Assembly: GCA_028554645.1 (NCBI GenBank) | Contig: JAQOOI010000064.1 | Coordinates: 2,728,001 to 2,792,000 of the forward strand | Origin: Omphalotus guepiniiformis | Lineage: Eukaryota; Basidiomycota; Agaricomycetes; Agaricales; Omphalotaceae | Direction of reading: 5' to 3' | DNA length: 64,000 bases | Shown: piece after piece, positions 32,857-45,376 of the stretch | How the letters are laid out: every line of letters begins with the position of its first letter | Numbering within the stretch: position 1 is the first letter of the stretch | Notes under the pieces: generated by a model | Database searches by the model: none | What the model saw: the letters and a program-made list of their open reading frames with translations, nothing else | Told to the model about the DNA's origin: nothing | Program-made: the position numbers and the translations under genes

Positions 32857-35543
32857 GGCCGACTTAAGCCACTGAAGGCTCACTGAGAACGCAGAAGTAA
32901 ATATGGTGGCGAGATTTGCTGCAACGACAAGCTTGAAAGAAAAGGAAAAGGGAAGAAAAAAAAGGAGGATTAAGTACTAAAATCCCCAAAGTAAACCCGT
33001 CAGCAATTTTGCTAACGGAATTATGAGAGGAAATCTTATAAAGCTCTGCCGGTCGACATATGTATGGTTGACAAACAAGTGGTGTTGTGAAATATATCAA
33101 CCCGTTGTACGGCACGCGGTTGACCTGACACTGCCTTTTTATCATCGGTCAGCAGTTCGTTCATTCATCCGTTACGTCGTTACAGCTCTTTTCTAATCCA
33201 TAGAAATATTAAAGAAATAGCTATTTTAGTACAGGGCTTTCTCGGTGTTATCATATATATCATGCTACACATCCGGAACTAGAGAAAAACGAGTTCTTTT
33301 CATTCGGCTGAGCTGACACGAGTCTGAAGTCGTAACCTTTCTGAAAAGGTGAAACGTCAGTTAACGAGCCACTGGCGGCCATGCGCATGCGGCCCAACGG
33401 CAGTCGTGGCGGGGTCGATAGTTTCTCGGGGGAAGAACATCCCGTCAGAGTAAAATGTTCTTGCAACGCAGCCAGTCGCAGCCACATCGAGGGAGAGCTG
33501 TTCAAATGAACCTGAGTACGTATTTGCATAGGTCCAGCCTTGAGGGCGCCACACATACGCCGTAACGCCCATTCCATTCCCGATGCTCAGCTCTTCGAAT
33601 TCGGAGCCAAGTATCGTTTATCACCCGACCATGGATGAGTCTAGCCTCAGATGCAGGCACGAAAGCATCTCGCTCTCCTAACGTTACCATCCAGAGAACC
33701 TCCAAAAGAGAGAGGAACATCGCGTCTCCCAAGGTCATACGTCTCCATGCAAAGGGGTGGTAAAAATGGCCAGGAAACCCCCCCAACGGAGTTCCGAGGT
33801 AAAAGGAACCTGTCACCTGTGTCGAGATTCCTCCGGATCTGAAGCTTTAAAGGGCCAACCAGACCCAGACAGCAAATATCCGAATACCCAGTTACATTAA
33901 ATGAACTTTCGCAGCCATTTCTTCCGACAGATGTAACCCGGTTTTAATTTGATCGACTCCCGCAGAAACTCAGTTCTGTATTTAGTTCGTTACAGGTGAG
34001 AGCTGATTGTCTTTAGGCTGCGTGGCGCGCGTTGTGGGGTAATCCGGGGTAAAACTGAATTCTTTGAATTCATTTGCCCCCGCATTCCTCTTTTACGCTC
34101 CCTGGATCGTAGAGCTCGTTGATCGGGGCGAGTAATTCCAAAGTCCTGCGCACCTCCCGAGCTTGTGGTCGAGGATCGATACCCCAGCTGAGCATTGGCT
34201 TGTAGACTAAAGAGGCCCACGTTGCATAGACAAGTCAAGCTAGACACACGAGTAAACGCCGCATGCCTCTGTGAAAGGTCCGTGAACAGACGAGAATAGC
34301 TTGATAACACTAAAACCAATCCTGCACACCGGGCCTTAAGCTTCCCCCTTCCTTCCTTCACCGTGCACGCTCCAAATACACGATCTCGGTCCCATCGGTC
34401 GGAATCTATTCCGACACACAACGTGCCCCACGATAATCCGATTTCCTGGCGGTTCTGCTTCCTATCTTAGCCTTTAGGTAAACTCCTAGTACACTCCTGG
34501 ATTGGATTTGCTCGATGGGATTTAAAACACGCAGCGGATCGTTTCAAGGTATATCAAGCAGTTCGAGCTTCGGAAATGCCATTTGTCCCAAAGCTTCAAG
34601 CGGCAGTCTGGGAACCAGTTCCAAGACGAGTTATGTACCCAAGTACCTTGATCCCACGGGTGTAACAAGGTGTAACAAGGTGTAACAGTAACAGTACTGT
34701 TACTACCCATCAATAAATCTCTCGATGAAGAGCTCCCGAGGTCCCAAAACCTGCGGTAAAATGTGTGGTGCGTGCTGACGTGGTGCCCCCGGGATACCGG
34801 CACCCCTCAGTGTGTCCACGTACTTTTGCCCAGCTTTTGCCGTTCGGACTCAGCGCAGTTCAGCGCTTGGCATCCCGAGTGACCGAAAGCGTCGGGCGTC
34901 TCAGTTACAGTATCGCCCGAGTATCGCGGGTGTATGTATGAATGGTACATACCCCATCGACGCAGACTCGGACACTGACTCTGCCTGACTCTGCCAGTGC
35001 TCAAGCGCTCATGGCCGATTCCGAGTTTTAGCAGCGATAATGTGGCGAAGGCGAAGATGCGATTGATTCTGATTCTCTGATCCTCTAAGAACCACAGCAT
35101 TCGAGCGAGTCCTTCTAGTCTGTAATTTGAACTGGCATCATGAACATTTACGTTTGCAGTCAAAGCGCCTGTACAGCTAGATTCCTCAAAGTTGTTTAGT
35201 ATAGGTATAGAAATCAAGATGACATACACTGCCGCATTTAACAATGGTCATGTTGTTTCGGAGCTGTATGTACAGCACTGCTGCTTTTTTAAATTGGCTA
35301 TGAAGGGAGATAGATATTCAGTGAGTTGAGATAGGAAAGGTAACATCGATAGTCATCTGCTACTACTACATCTTCCCACGTTCAACTGCAGTCCATGTTC
35401 ATTCAACCACAAAAGTACATATAAAGTCCAATATGTACACTGATATACATCCAAATAACTAGTCAGGACCAGCAATACCGTAAAGACCGTACAAGCATCT
35501 AATGTAGAAACTGTCCACCCTCTCTCGCTCAAAAAGTCCTAGT
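32857..35543. other. Intergenic region, 2.7 kb
   Basis: No confidently supported gene. A minus-strand frame at about 33357-33620 reads like protein (ELSIGNGMGVTAYVWRPQGW, YSGSFEQLSLDV, ATGCVARTFYSDGMFFPRET) but stops directly upstream and has no clear partner exon; it may be a gene remnant. A ten-base unit GGTGTAACAA repeats from 34659, followed by the dyad GTAACAGTACTGTTAC at 34687. Confidence 0.45.
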
Positions 35544-37523
35544 TCAATCATTATACACCATCGAGAAATCCTTGAACCAAACATACTGATCCTTCGGCGT
35601 AGCATACCTTTGTTCATGACCACCAAAGAACGTGCTACACAACAAAAGGAAAAAAAAAAAAACAAATCACAAGTTCGTTAGTCACGGTCATGCTTGCATA
35701 CAGTCAAAGGAGGGAACGGAAGGAACTAAACACAATGAAATAGTAAAAACATTAATTTTTTGAACAACAGACCTGAAGAACAACCCAGAAAAGCCAACTG
35801 GGAAGCTTGTACTCCCAGTTCCGTGAACAGATGACACCGAAACGACACTCTGCCTTTCCCCTTCTCCTTCAGCCAGAATAACTTCATCTCCGTCAACAGA
35901 TTCCGAATTTACACCACTGCCAACTACCTTTACGACTTTCCACAGCACGTTTGCATCGGCTCCGTTTACACCGCGAGCGAAAGTAGATTCGGCACTCGAA
36001 GCCCCGTTCATTGGCTCACGACGGAGAATTCCTCCAAGACCGAGTAGTCCACCTCCACTATGGCTCTTATTCCCGCTGTCAAGATGCGATCCTCCCGTAC
36101 TGGCGCGATTACCCCCGCTCTGCCCCGGTTTCTTATCCGCGCCGGTGCCCGAACTAGGTGTCCCTCCAACCTTTCCTGAATCCAATCCACCACCGGAGGA
36201 ATCGGAACGCGAAGGTGCTACATTTCGATAAAACACATCACTCCTCGCGATAACCCTCTTTCCATCCACATCAAGCGTGAATACCCCATCCTGTTTACCA
36301 GGCGTATTGAGCACGACAGTCTGACAAACCGTAGTCCACGCTCCAGCTGCCCACTTGAACGAGCCTCGTCCAACAGATAGACCGTAATCGTCGTTACATC
36401 TTGACTGGGGATCCGAGCATAAAGCCGCCGTTTGTTTGGCCCTTGGTGCATACTGGAAAATAAAAACTTCGTGAGTATCTATCCATGGAAGGGCAGTGAT
36501 AAACTGAACATCCGAACTCACCAGATACAGCTCACCATCCCCACGTTGCCTCCACATCAACCTCGTACTAAAACAATCCAACGCTTCAACCCCACCCGAG
36601 CACCCAGTATGTCCACCATACAACCCAGGCAATTTACCGCCCAGAACCCAGTCAAAATCTCTTGGGAAGAAAACGCTATACTCCATGGAAACATTCCGAG
36701 CCGAGGTAATGTTCAACGGCTGAGCATAAAATTGCGATCCGCCTTGAGGTAATTGTTTTTGACCGGGGTTGATCGAACCTTTGGGGTAAAAAAGCTGTAG
36801 GATGGGGGTGTCATTTGACCAGGGCTTGTAGGACTGCGGAAAGTTTGCTTCTGCTATAGGAATAGGAATTTGCAGAGAGGGAGGCGAGGCATCGGAGGTA
36901 ACATTGACTCCGCTTGTAGGGGCTGGAAGTTCAAGCAGTACCGTGGAGGTTACAAGAGCCAACGTCGGTGACGCACTTGCATCGGCAGGAATTCCAGCGA
37001 CGATCTTCAAATTCTGGGAATCTCCAAAATGAGAGAGATTGAAAGAAGACAGATCCGTCATACGAGCTGGAGCTGACCAAGTCCCACTTGCGGCACAGAG
37101 CGTGCTTGAAGCTGGTGAAGTGACCGTTCCCACTTCTGTAGCTGTAGACGTAGCTTGATTGGAAACAGAAGTTGAAAAACTTCCAGATGGCCCGGGAGTC
37201 GAAGACTGAGTTATTGTATCGGTAACGACAACGACTTTCGTGACAATAACTCCAGAGAATGCTGACGCTGACGAAGAACCAGAGGAGTCTCCACTAAGAC
37301 TCAAAGTATCCGTTCGAGTCACAACCTCCACCACAGTAACAGTCGCCGTAGCCATAGCCATAGCCATTTCGCCAATATTAATAAAACCTGGAGACTCGAA
37401 AGATTCTTGAACAACAATTATTGATGTAGGTTGCATAACAAAACTTTTCAGAAACAGAGGCGCAGCGAAAGCAAGATAGCAAAGCCTTGAGATGACCAGC
37501 ATCGAGGCCAAAAGCGAGGTCAT
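35544..37523 (-). CDS. Polysaccharide lyase family 14-like secreted protein
   Basis: Probable secreted alginate/glucuronan-lyase-like protein. The chosen start (37523) gives the signal peptide MTSLLASMLVISRLCYLAFA; an in-frame ATG at 37691 would bury it. A Ser/Thr-rich region (about residues 45-140, with VVEVVTRTDTLSL and VVVVTDTITQSS) precedes the catalytic beta-jelly-roll: EYSVFFPRDFDWVLGGKLPG, YGGHTGCSGGVEALDCFSTR, LMWRQRGDGELYL, YGLSVGRGSFKW, QTVVLNTPGKQDG and DGKRVIARSDVFYR. The last exon codes STFFGGHEQRYATPKDQYVW and FKDFSMVYND. A 69 nt in-frame intron lies after GELYL. A Gly/Ser-rich insert of about 140 residues separates DVFYR from the last strands. Confidence 0.85.
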
Positions 37524-38130
37524 CAAGACTAGTATATGTGGTGGCCAGAAGCAAGGTCTCGCAGCCTCACAATTTCCTTGCAGGCCCATTTCTGGCACGT
37601 GGCACAGACTCGTGGGAAAATATTTGAAGCACAGCCACAATAGCGTCGGTTCTCGATTCTCGACGTCGGCCAGGAACATGACAGGGTGCATCGAAGAAGA
37701 GCAATATGTTCAAGAACATTTTTGAGTTATGCATATGATTACGGCTGGGGGTACCGGTAAGAGCTTGAAGAAGGGTTCAAACAATGAAGACTTGAAGACT
37801 TGAAGACTTGACCTAGGCTTTCAGAAAATATTTGGTAGTCGTCTGAGGTCGTCTGGACCGAGTCTCTATATAACACCCAAAACGAATGTTATTATGTACT
37901 ACACAAGTGACAAGCTATTGTCCCACATTACAAATGTCAATAAATTATAACTACTATGTACCTTGTCCAACGTGCTGCCCAATTGGTACCAAGAAATTAG
38001 AAAAAAAGTCCAAAAATAACGAATAGGCATAAATCAGAAGCATCGAAATCGAAAACAAGTCAATTTACAGTTCACGCCTGTTCGAATTTGTTCTCGATAA
38101 AGTCTAGAGCCAGTTGAAAACATTCAAATT
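37524..38130. other. Intergenic region
   Basis: Promoter of the lyase gene and 3' flank of the disordered-protein gene. A short ACTTGAAG triple repeat occurs near 37780-37810. No gene seen. Confidence 0.45.
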
Positions 38131-39288
38131 TCAATGGCTCATCGTCGTAGTCAACGCATGAGAGTCGTCATGAGAAACAGGTCCAGAATACGAAGAATAA
38201 TTCGCACGGAGTGGCAACGAAGGTCGACTGGCCTTCATCCTCTCAGGAGGCCGAGACCGTGTTCGTCGAAGAGAAAGAAAAGAGTGACGTTCGTTAGGAT
38301 TATGTTGTGCAGAATCAGGATGAAGGAACGGACGTGAAACAACAGTCGAAAGTCGTTTCAATATAGTAGCATCTTTGGAGTTATTATCGCCAGAAGGAAA
38401 TGGGAACCCAGCACTCTTTCCATTTCCATGTAAGAATGGGTTCGGGGCTGTAGTAGAAGTGACAAAATCCATCGTCGGTGTTCGGGTGACTTTCTCCCAA
38501 CCATCATCTGTACCCGTACAACTGGGAGACGGAACATGTGTCGATGGCGACGACTTGGCTCGAGGGGGTAGAGCGGGCCTAGGTGAGCTAAACGGATCTG
38601 GCGGTATACCACCAAGCAATTCCTTCAGTGGCGCATCCTGATCTACCGAATACCGCTCAGGTATCGCTTCATGTTCCGGCTTCAAATTCGCACTCTTTGA
38701 CCGGAACATCACAAACGGCCTTTTCTTTATCGGAGAAGAAATATGACTGGTTGCGCCCAACTTCGACGATCGCTCCCTACGGTCATCTACGCCGTTATAC
38801 TTGGACATAGGCCTGGGCGCCACCCTCCCAAAGAACCTCGACGCCTTGGAATGTGTCGGAGACATCGGTACCGAAGGTGGCATAGAAGGTGGCATGGCAG
38901 AAACCGAATTTGGGGTACTCCATTTCACACTATCAAGCAATCCCCCAGCACCTTCACTATCCAACCTCTCCCTAAACCTGCTCCCAGTCTGTTCCCTGAA
39001 CATCACCTTCTTCGGTGATCTCGAAGGATGATCCGTATCGCTCTGGACATCAGATGTCGAAGCGTCCGAGTCATTGAACATCCATTCGGCTATTTGGCTG
39101 TTCTCTTCCAATGCGCCAAGCTCGAGAAAGACATTGAAGACGGAAGCACGGAGGGCGTTTGATTCAGGTCTAATTTGGCGTGAACCTGGTCGTCTGAAAA
39201 GCGACGATGAAGGTGGGGTTCTCGGGCCCTCGGATGCAGAAGCGGTGAAGGTAGAGCTGGTTGCCGTCGGGGAGTGGCTCGATGGCAT
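38131..39288 (-). CDS. Intrinsically disordered hypothetical protein
   Basis: Single-exon frame of 385 residues beginning MPSSHSPTATSSTFTASASE. Rich in Ser, Pro, Arg and Thr, with no hydrophobic core or transmembrane segment. One short ordered-looking patch is ALRASVFNVFLELGALEENS followed by QIAEWMFND, which could be a conserved helical motif. Several basic/SP sites (PSRSPKKVMF, SSPIKKRPFVMF, LRRTRSRPPERM) look like kinase targets or nuclear-import patches. The codon usage and uninterrupted length support a real gene; function unknown. The opposite strand carries only shorter frames. Confidence 0.7.
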   Translation of the reverse strand: MPSSHSPTATSSTFTASASEGPRTPPSSSLFRRPGSRQIRPESNALRASVFNVFLELGALEENSQIAEWMFNDSDASTSDVQSDTDHPSRSPKKVMFREQTGSRFRERLDSEGAGGLLDSVKWSTPNSVSAMPPSMPPSVPMSPTHSKASRFFGRVAPRPMSKYNGVDDRRERSSKLGATSHISSPIKKRPFVMFRSKSANLKPEHEAIPERYSVDQDAPLKELLGGIPPDPFSSPRPALPPRAKSSPSTHVPSPSCTGTDDGWEKVTRTPTMDFVTSTTAPNPFLHGNGKSAGFPFPSGDNNSKDATILKRLSTVVSRPFLHPDSAQHNPNERHSFLSLRRTRSRPPERMKASRPSLPLRANYSSYSGPVSHDDSHALTTTMSH

Positions 39289-40474
39289 ATTGCTGTGAGC
39301 AAGAATGATATAAAAGAGGTGCGTTGTATTGAAGAAGTGTGATAAGGTGTGTGATGAGAGAGTGGTCGTTGCTGCAGTGCTGGGTGAAGGGGATCTAGAA
39401 AGACTGCGTTGTGTGAGAAAAATATCGAGAAGACCTTTCAGGGAAGTCTATTATTTCAATCTCCTTGACGATACAGTAATTACTATCACCCACAACGGAG
39501 TAATTCAAATTGATGTCTAAGAGATATCAGTGAACCTCATCGGCTGAGAAAGAGTAGAAGCATTTTCAGCATTGACCCTTTGTGATAAGTATGGTAGATA
39601 CCTTTTCTTTGACTTTGCGGGAGATGAAAACAAAGGCAGCTTTCTGCGGGGACAATTCACGTACACGATCATCGTGGAAGAGGGCGCCGAAGCGGTTCCC
39701 AATGCGAAGTCGCTCCACGGGCTGATATATACATCTCCGGCCCGGTATCACCGTCACCTCATGTCCAAGCGTGATCTATTTCACACACTCCAGAAATAAA
39801 GACATACGGGATGGTCATGTCGTAACCACATTCCGCTCTCCCAGAACTTGTCAAAAATAAGCCTTCGGGGATTGTCAGCTTACGACTGTGCACGGAGACC
39901 TGCATACTTACTTCCTGACTCATGTGAACAGCATAGATGCATTCTTAGATACAAGTGCTGCGGATTTCAAAAAGTACAAGTGACAAAAAATAAAACTCAG
40001 TTGCGGAGCTTTCACGTGTATTCTGGCAAATTCTAGCAAGGTCTCTTTCAAGGCCGAGTTTTCATGAATGTTCAATTCCTTATTTACTATCATAGGATCT
40101 ATGTATGTATGTAGTGTTCGGGCAAAAGGTTGAATCATACTGGTGTCTATTGGACAAAATACAATACTGGACATTAGTGTAAGTACAGGAGAGTTATTGG
40201 CTACTGGTTAAACAAATTCTAGAAAGGCAGTCTATGATTATGATACATCCCCACGTAACTGAGATCGTCAAACTAGAGCAGTATTAAAGTACAGTCATTA
40301 AAACGATCGCATTATACAAAAGGATATGTTGTTGTCTATGTTGGTCGTAGCTGAGGAGAAACTGGAACCGGCGGCGCGCCCTTTTGAGCGGAGCGGAAAG
40401 AGAGAAAAAAAAACAAATACAAGTCATGAATCCAAAGGTCGTTACAGCGGCGTCAACGGTGGTACAAATTCAGT
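39289..40474. other. Intergenic region
   Basis: No supported gene in about 1.2 kb. Short frames of 60-85 codons on both strands lack motifs. Confidence 0.5.
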
Positions 40475-42755
40475 TCAGTTGGTGTGAGTGATACACCTCC
40501 TGAATTTTAGCGAGTTGATAAGCTACAACGAAAGGGAGGAGGTGAGGTGAGAGGGTAAGTAACTCAAGAACCAAACTCGGAGGAAAAACCCAAATCACTC
40601 ACCCATCAAAGGCGAGTCAATCGAGAAGACCGCCATAGTCCCAAGAACCTTCTGTAACGACTCAACCAACTCCTCTTCCCTACCCACTGACAAATTCGGT
40701 GCCCACGCATGCCTCAGCGCACGCAGCCTAGCAATCTCCCTAATAAGCACCTGACACACACTCGTCCACAAACTCCCAAAAAGCGGGTTGACCTGTGTGA
40801 TACTATTCATGTCGACCTGTCGGATGAGAGCGACGCAGCTCTCAGCAGCAGCGAGCGCCTTTTCTTGTGAATGGGAATTCCGACTACTGAAAGTTGCGTG
40901 CAAGTGAATAGTGGAGACGTGTGCGGCGGTATGAGTCGCGAAAACTGTGCCGAAGATAAAGGAAGGTGTATGCGTTTGGTCTAAAGGAGGGAGGCGTGAC
41001 CTGAATGAGTCTATGAGGTTGTCCAAAGAAGCAAAAGCCGTCCCAAAGCGGTTCGCTTCGTCGTGTTGTAAATCTGCAACAGAAAAAAGAAGGGGGAGGG
41101 GGGATAAAAACTGTCAGTAACTACAGAAGGAGCCCTACAACCTCTTTGAACCAACGAGATACGTACCAGGTCGGTACAGAGTAGCGAGATTAACCGCTCT
41201 GTCCAGCAGAATCGAGGATTTAGCGTACAGCGCCATCGTAGAAAATTCATGCGGTGAAGATGATGGGACCCCACTGAGAAAATTTTGTACAGTCGTGGAG
41301 CTCATGAGGTCTGGAGGTAAGAGTTCCTGAACCATAATGTTTCCATCAGTGCCGAAATAATAAGGTACCCCGGGATAGCGATACGCCACCTGCTCGTAGT
41401 CCACCATATCCATAGGCCATGGTGTATCAATGCTTGATCCATGACTTTCGAAAACCATGCTAGAAAGCGATCCAACTGCTACCCCCCAGAAATTACTGAG
41501 AGTGTAAGCTATCCAGAACGCATTAATCCTTTCCCCCTCCTCGATTTGATCTGACGGAGGTGGAAGTAAGGGTCCTGCGACGCTTAAGAGGTCTAGGTGA
41601 GATGAAGACGTGTTCAGGGTACGATGCTTATGTAGTCCTGCTCCGAGCGTGAGAGACACCGCAGCGCTTAGATGGTACTTCCCTTCCAAAATGCGTCCTG
41701 TGCGGAAGAAATATACGGATAGTAAAATCTCGGTTTGGATACCATGGACAATTCGGTAAGGGTGAGAGGACGATAGCATGTTTGCAGCATGGAGAAGAGC
41801 ACGAGATAGAAAGGCACTTTCCTCCTGATTGCTGGAATCTCCGGAAAGATGAAGGCCGAGGAGGTACACTGTACTCAGGAGCCCAGCGCAAGGGCGAGCA
41901 TAGTGGCCTAGAGGTAAAGAAAGTAGAGCAGACTCTCGAAAGCGGGAGACGTTCAGGAAAAATCCAAAGTCCATGGCGTAAAGAAGGAATGTATCTAGCC
42001 TATGTTCGCAACATATCAGAGACCGAGATCAGTTTGTTTGAAATAAAATAAAGAACATACAGAGGCTGTGCGACAGCAAGGGGGGGCTCCTGTATTAGAT
42101 GTACATGAGTCGATGCAAGTGAAAAGACCTATGAAACCACCTGCCTGTTGCGGAGAAGGCTCATGCACGCTATCAGCCGGAGAAGACGTCGAAGGACTGG
42201 AACTCGAAAGAGCTAATGCAAGGTGGGCATGTGGGTCAGAAACATGTTTATAGAAGACGCAATAGGATCTTACCGGGACTTGAATTTGAAAGTGTGGTCA
42301 TTGACCACGATCCTTGAGCCGCAGACGAGGAGGAAGACGCTGCGTAAGGAGCATGCAGCTTGACGGAATTCTCGTCGTCTGGTTCCTCGAGCTCACGAAT
42401 ACGAGCCTCGAGCCTCGATATATTTTCTTCCAGCATTTGCGTTCTTGTACGGCCCGTATCTGAGTACTCACAAGTGTCGCCAGGCCTTGCGCTTCGCAGG
42501 CATTGAGTACAGGAAGGCCGAAGACCATCACATTTCTACAGAAATTAGAATCGATAGAAAGATACTATCAACGACCTATGTACTTACTATTTTTCGTTTT
42601 CTACATATAATATTTCGCAAGTCAAAAACCTACTACCAAAGGCTAAGCAAAAAGACTTACCTGCAATTCCCGCAGGCTCGGCCTCTTTGAAGCGAGGAAG
42701 ATGGCCTACTCGTCGAAGGAGATGATTGTGCTCGCGAGTCTCGCTCTGCAGCCAT
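40475..42755 (-). CDS. Zn2Cys6 fungal-specific transcription factor
   Basis: Nuclear DNA-binding regulator. The start MAAERDSRAQSSPSTSRPSS leads to RGRACGNCR, then a 13 nt microexon (42588-42600) supplying RKRKI, then KCDGLRPSCTQC and LRSARPGDTCEY. With the microexon the cluster is C-x2-C-x6-C-x5-C-x2-C-x8-C, as in GAL4-type factors; without it the second spacing is wrong. A coiled coil follows (MLEENISRLEARIRELEEPD), then a Ser-rich linker. The fungal-specific middle homology domain runs from LDTFLLYAMDFGFFLNVSRF through HPYRIVHGIQTEILLSVYFF, HLSAAVSLTLGAGLHKH and ERINAFWIAYTLSNFWGVAV. The last exon adds YQLAKIQEVYHSHQLN. About eight exons; the regulated genes are unknown. Confidence 0.87.
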
Positions 42756-45376
42756 TAATGATATTGCAGTGTAGGATTACAAGGTACGGAGTACAGTAGA
42801 AGGGAAATAATCAACGGCCCAGACCCGTCGAGTAGTACGAGCTTGGGACTCCCCCCAACATCCAGCCCACATGCTTATATACATAAAACCAATATGACTA
42901 GCCTTGGACGAGTATACAACTGTATACAGTTTCTTTCACGGCATATGCAGTGCAAACTGAAAGTCAGTGACGAGTCGGACGAAGGAGAGTGACGAGTATA
43001 ACCTTCGAGATCCTTCCTAACCCTAGTTTCCCACGGTAATCTGCTTACTAATCGTGTGTCCGGTTCACGCACGGACACATTTTCAGGCTCATCCTTCTCA
43101 CCAGCTTTAAGTTCTTCAATCTTAGAGCTGGCCGAGTGTGCCAGGGCTCTTTTGGAGGAAATATCTCAACAAAATTCTACGCTCGTAACCCTAACTCAAA
43201 CGTCAAGTTAGCGTTTAGACTTTTTCATCGGTCCGTATGAGTCAGTCGAGGCAGCGCTAGATGATTAACGATCGCTGAGACAGACTTTCTCTGTAAGTCT
43301 GGTCTTTATTTGCCTGTCAGTGTATACGGCTGTGGTGAGGGCCGAGCTTCGCTGACAAGTACAATTTGGCGTCATTAATGTCTACCCCAAGGGCGGCTCA
43401 TTCAAATTTGAAGCTCAGTGAATGGAAGCAAGTTCCGTAGCGTACGGACCATTCGTTTCAACGAAAAGCCGTCTGATGTCCCCAACTGACTCGAACAAAT
43501 GACATTGTTTGAATACTTACATACGGTAAGTATTGATAGGATCGGTTGGGGTTCTGAGAAGTCACGAGCGCCACATATACTGTGTATGTCATTTCAATGT
43601 TCGAGTATGTAACTTCGGGCTCGGGAATCGTCATAACCCGAAGTTTTCCCTAATATCAACGACTTATACCAAAGACGTCGATTCACCTCCACAATCGTTG
43701 GCTTCAGCGACAGTGAGTGCGAAGCTATATTTCATGCTGGTTTATCGAATCTTCCCGAATGTCTGAGTTCGTTCTGTCTCTAGATTTGCAATATGATAGG
43801 TCGTCCGAGTCGTCCCGGTCATCCGTCAAATTTCAATGCATACATTCGGTGCCTTTACTTGCTGCAATGTCCATGTAAAGTCGGATTACCGTGAAAATAC
43901 AGTCAGCTCAAGTTTGAGCCATATATGAGACCGTCGGCAGAAAGTACCAAAGCCGTTGGAAAGCTTTAGGCGTTAGCGTTTAGCACCTCAGTGCATTTTC
44001 ACCTTGCTTGTACATATATGACCCAGAGTACAAAGCCTTGAGTCTCGGTTCTCCTCCTCCTCCTCTTTGATCGTAAAGACGGCGAGTTCAAGGTCCCGAA
44101 CATGAGCCTGGCCAGTCAGACTGAACAGTGATCTGGCCATCCGACTCCCCCCTGTGATCGTCGGTGATGGTTCCCGTAGGCAGGGGCGAGATGCAAATGA
44201 ATGCGAGTAACAGATAGAAGACTCAAAAATTTAAGATTAGATTTGTGTTACCGTCTGATACCGTCCATGAGAAAGCAAAGGTCGTGTAAAACTGTTGGTA
44301 TTCACGGAGATCCCCGCGAAAGAACTTTATTGGAACTCGTAGTTCTCGATATTAAGCTGTACGCTAGGAGTCATGGGTAATCATTCTCGTCAGTGTATCT
44401 GACGAGAAACTGTATGCGGGCACCCGAGACCTTTAATGCTCTCCCCCCCTCTTCGTGACGTATATACATAGTGAACAGATCTCCTTCAAGCTACACAGAC
44501 AAGTAGCGTCCCAGCGGATCAATGCCTTCGTAGTCCAGGACCATAGCGCATTTACCGGGAGTTGCTCGGCAAGCAATACACCCCACCGGATTAAGTATAC
44601 GAAGTTCCAATAAAGGGTCGAACGAAAATCCACCCCCAACGCAATCTGAGTATACGGGTAACGATTTCTGTTCGGGGAAAGATCCAGATAACGAGTGTCG
44701 AGAGATATGTATGTGTTTTATGATCGAACTTCGATGTCCTTCGCTGCCCTCCGCCGACCGTGATCCTCCTTGATCGCAACTTAACAGATATAACCAGGAG
44801 ATAACTCCTTGCATTCGGGATTAGCACACTTGCTGTGCTGTGTCACGGCGCATCAAAGAGATTCCGCGCGATCTCAAAAATCTCCAAGGCTCGGCCCTGT
44901 ACATATCGACGTTGGCGCAACCCGAAGCATATACTGAGATTACGTTGAAGGAAGACGGAGATTGAGGAAATGATGACTTGATTTGAGAGAATGAGTCCGA
45001 GATCTCTAAGTATTACACCAAGGTAGTCTAGGCATCTGCAAGGGACGAGGGAAAAAGATTGGCGGAGGGTTCGGGAGGGCGTGGGACCTCAGATCCCAAA
45101 GGCTTAACGTCCTGGCTTGGTTCAACATCTTCGGACTGCCCAAACCCCGCTCCGGTGGGAAAGACGAACCAAGGCGGTTCTTATAAACCCCGGCGTCAGG
45201 CCTGGATACAAGGAGAAGCTGACACATAACTATGTGGCGCAATCCTGACTGACGAACACTGTAACGAGAAGGGAGGCTAAAGGAGTGGTGACCGCAGGGG
45301 CACCACGACAGAGGTAAGAAGAGGACAGGACAGTTGCAAAGCTGTGCATTGGGGGGTTTTCAGGAAAGACGAGCTA
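42756..45376. other. Intergenic region, 2.6 kb
   Basis: The longest gene-free stretch after the left repeat zone. Only short frames without recognisable motifs on either strand; no repeat array or tRNA seen. Confidence 0.5.

Noticed and set aside
33357..33620. Protein-like minus-strand frame
   Set aside because: It reads like protein but has stops just upstream and no supporting exon; kept only as a possible remnant in the intergenic entry.
34807..35244. 145-codon minus-strand frame with a hydrophobic start
   Set aside because: The hydrophobic part is short and no splice partner or family signature is visible.
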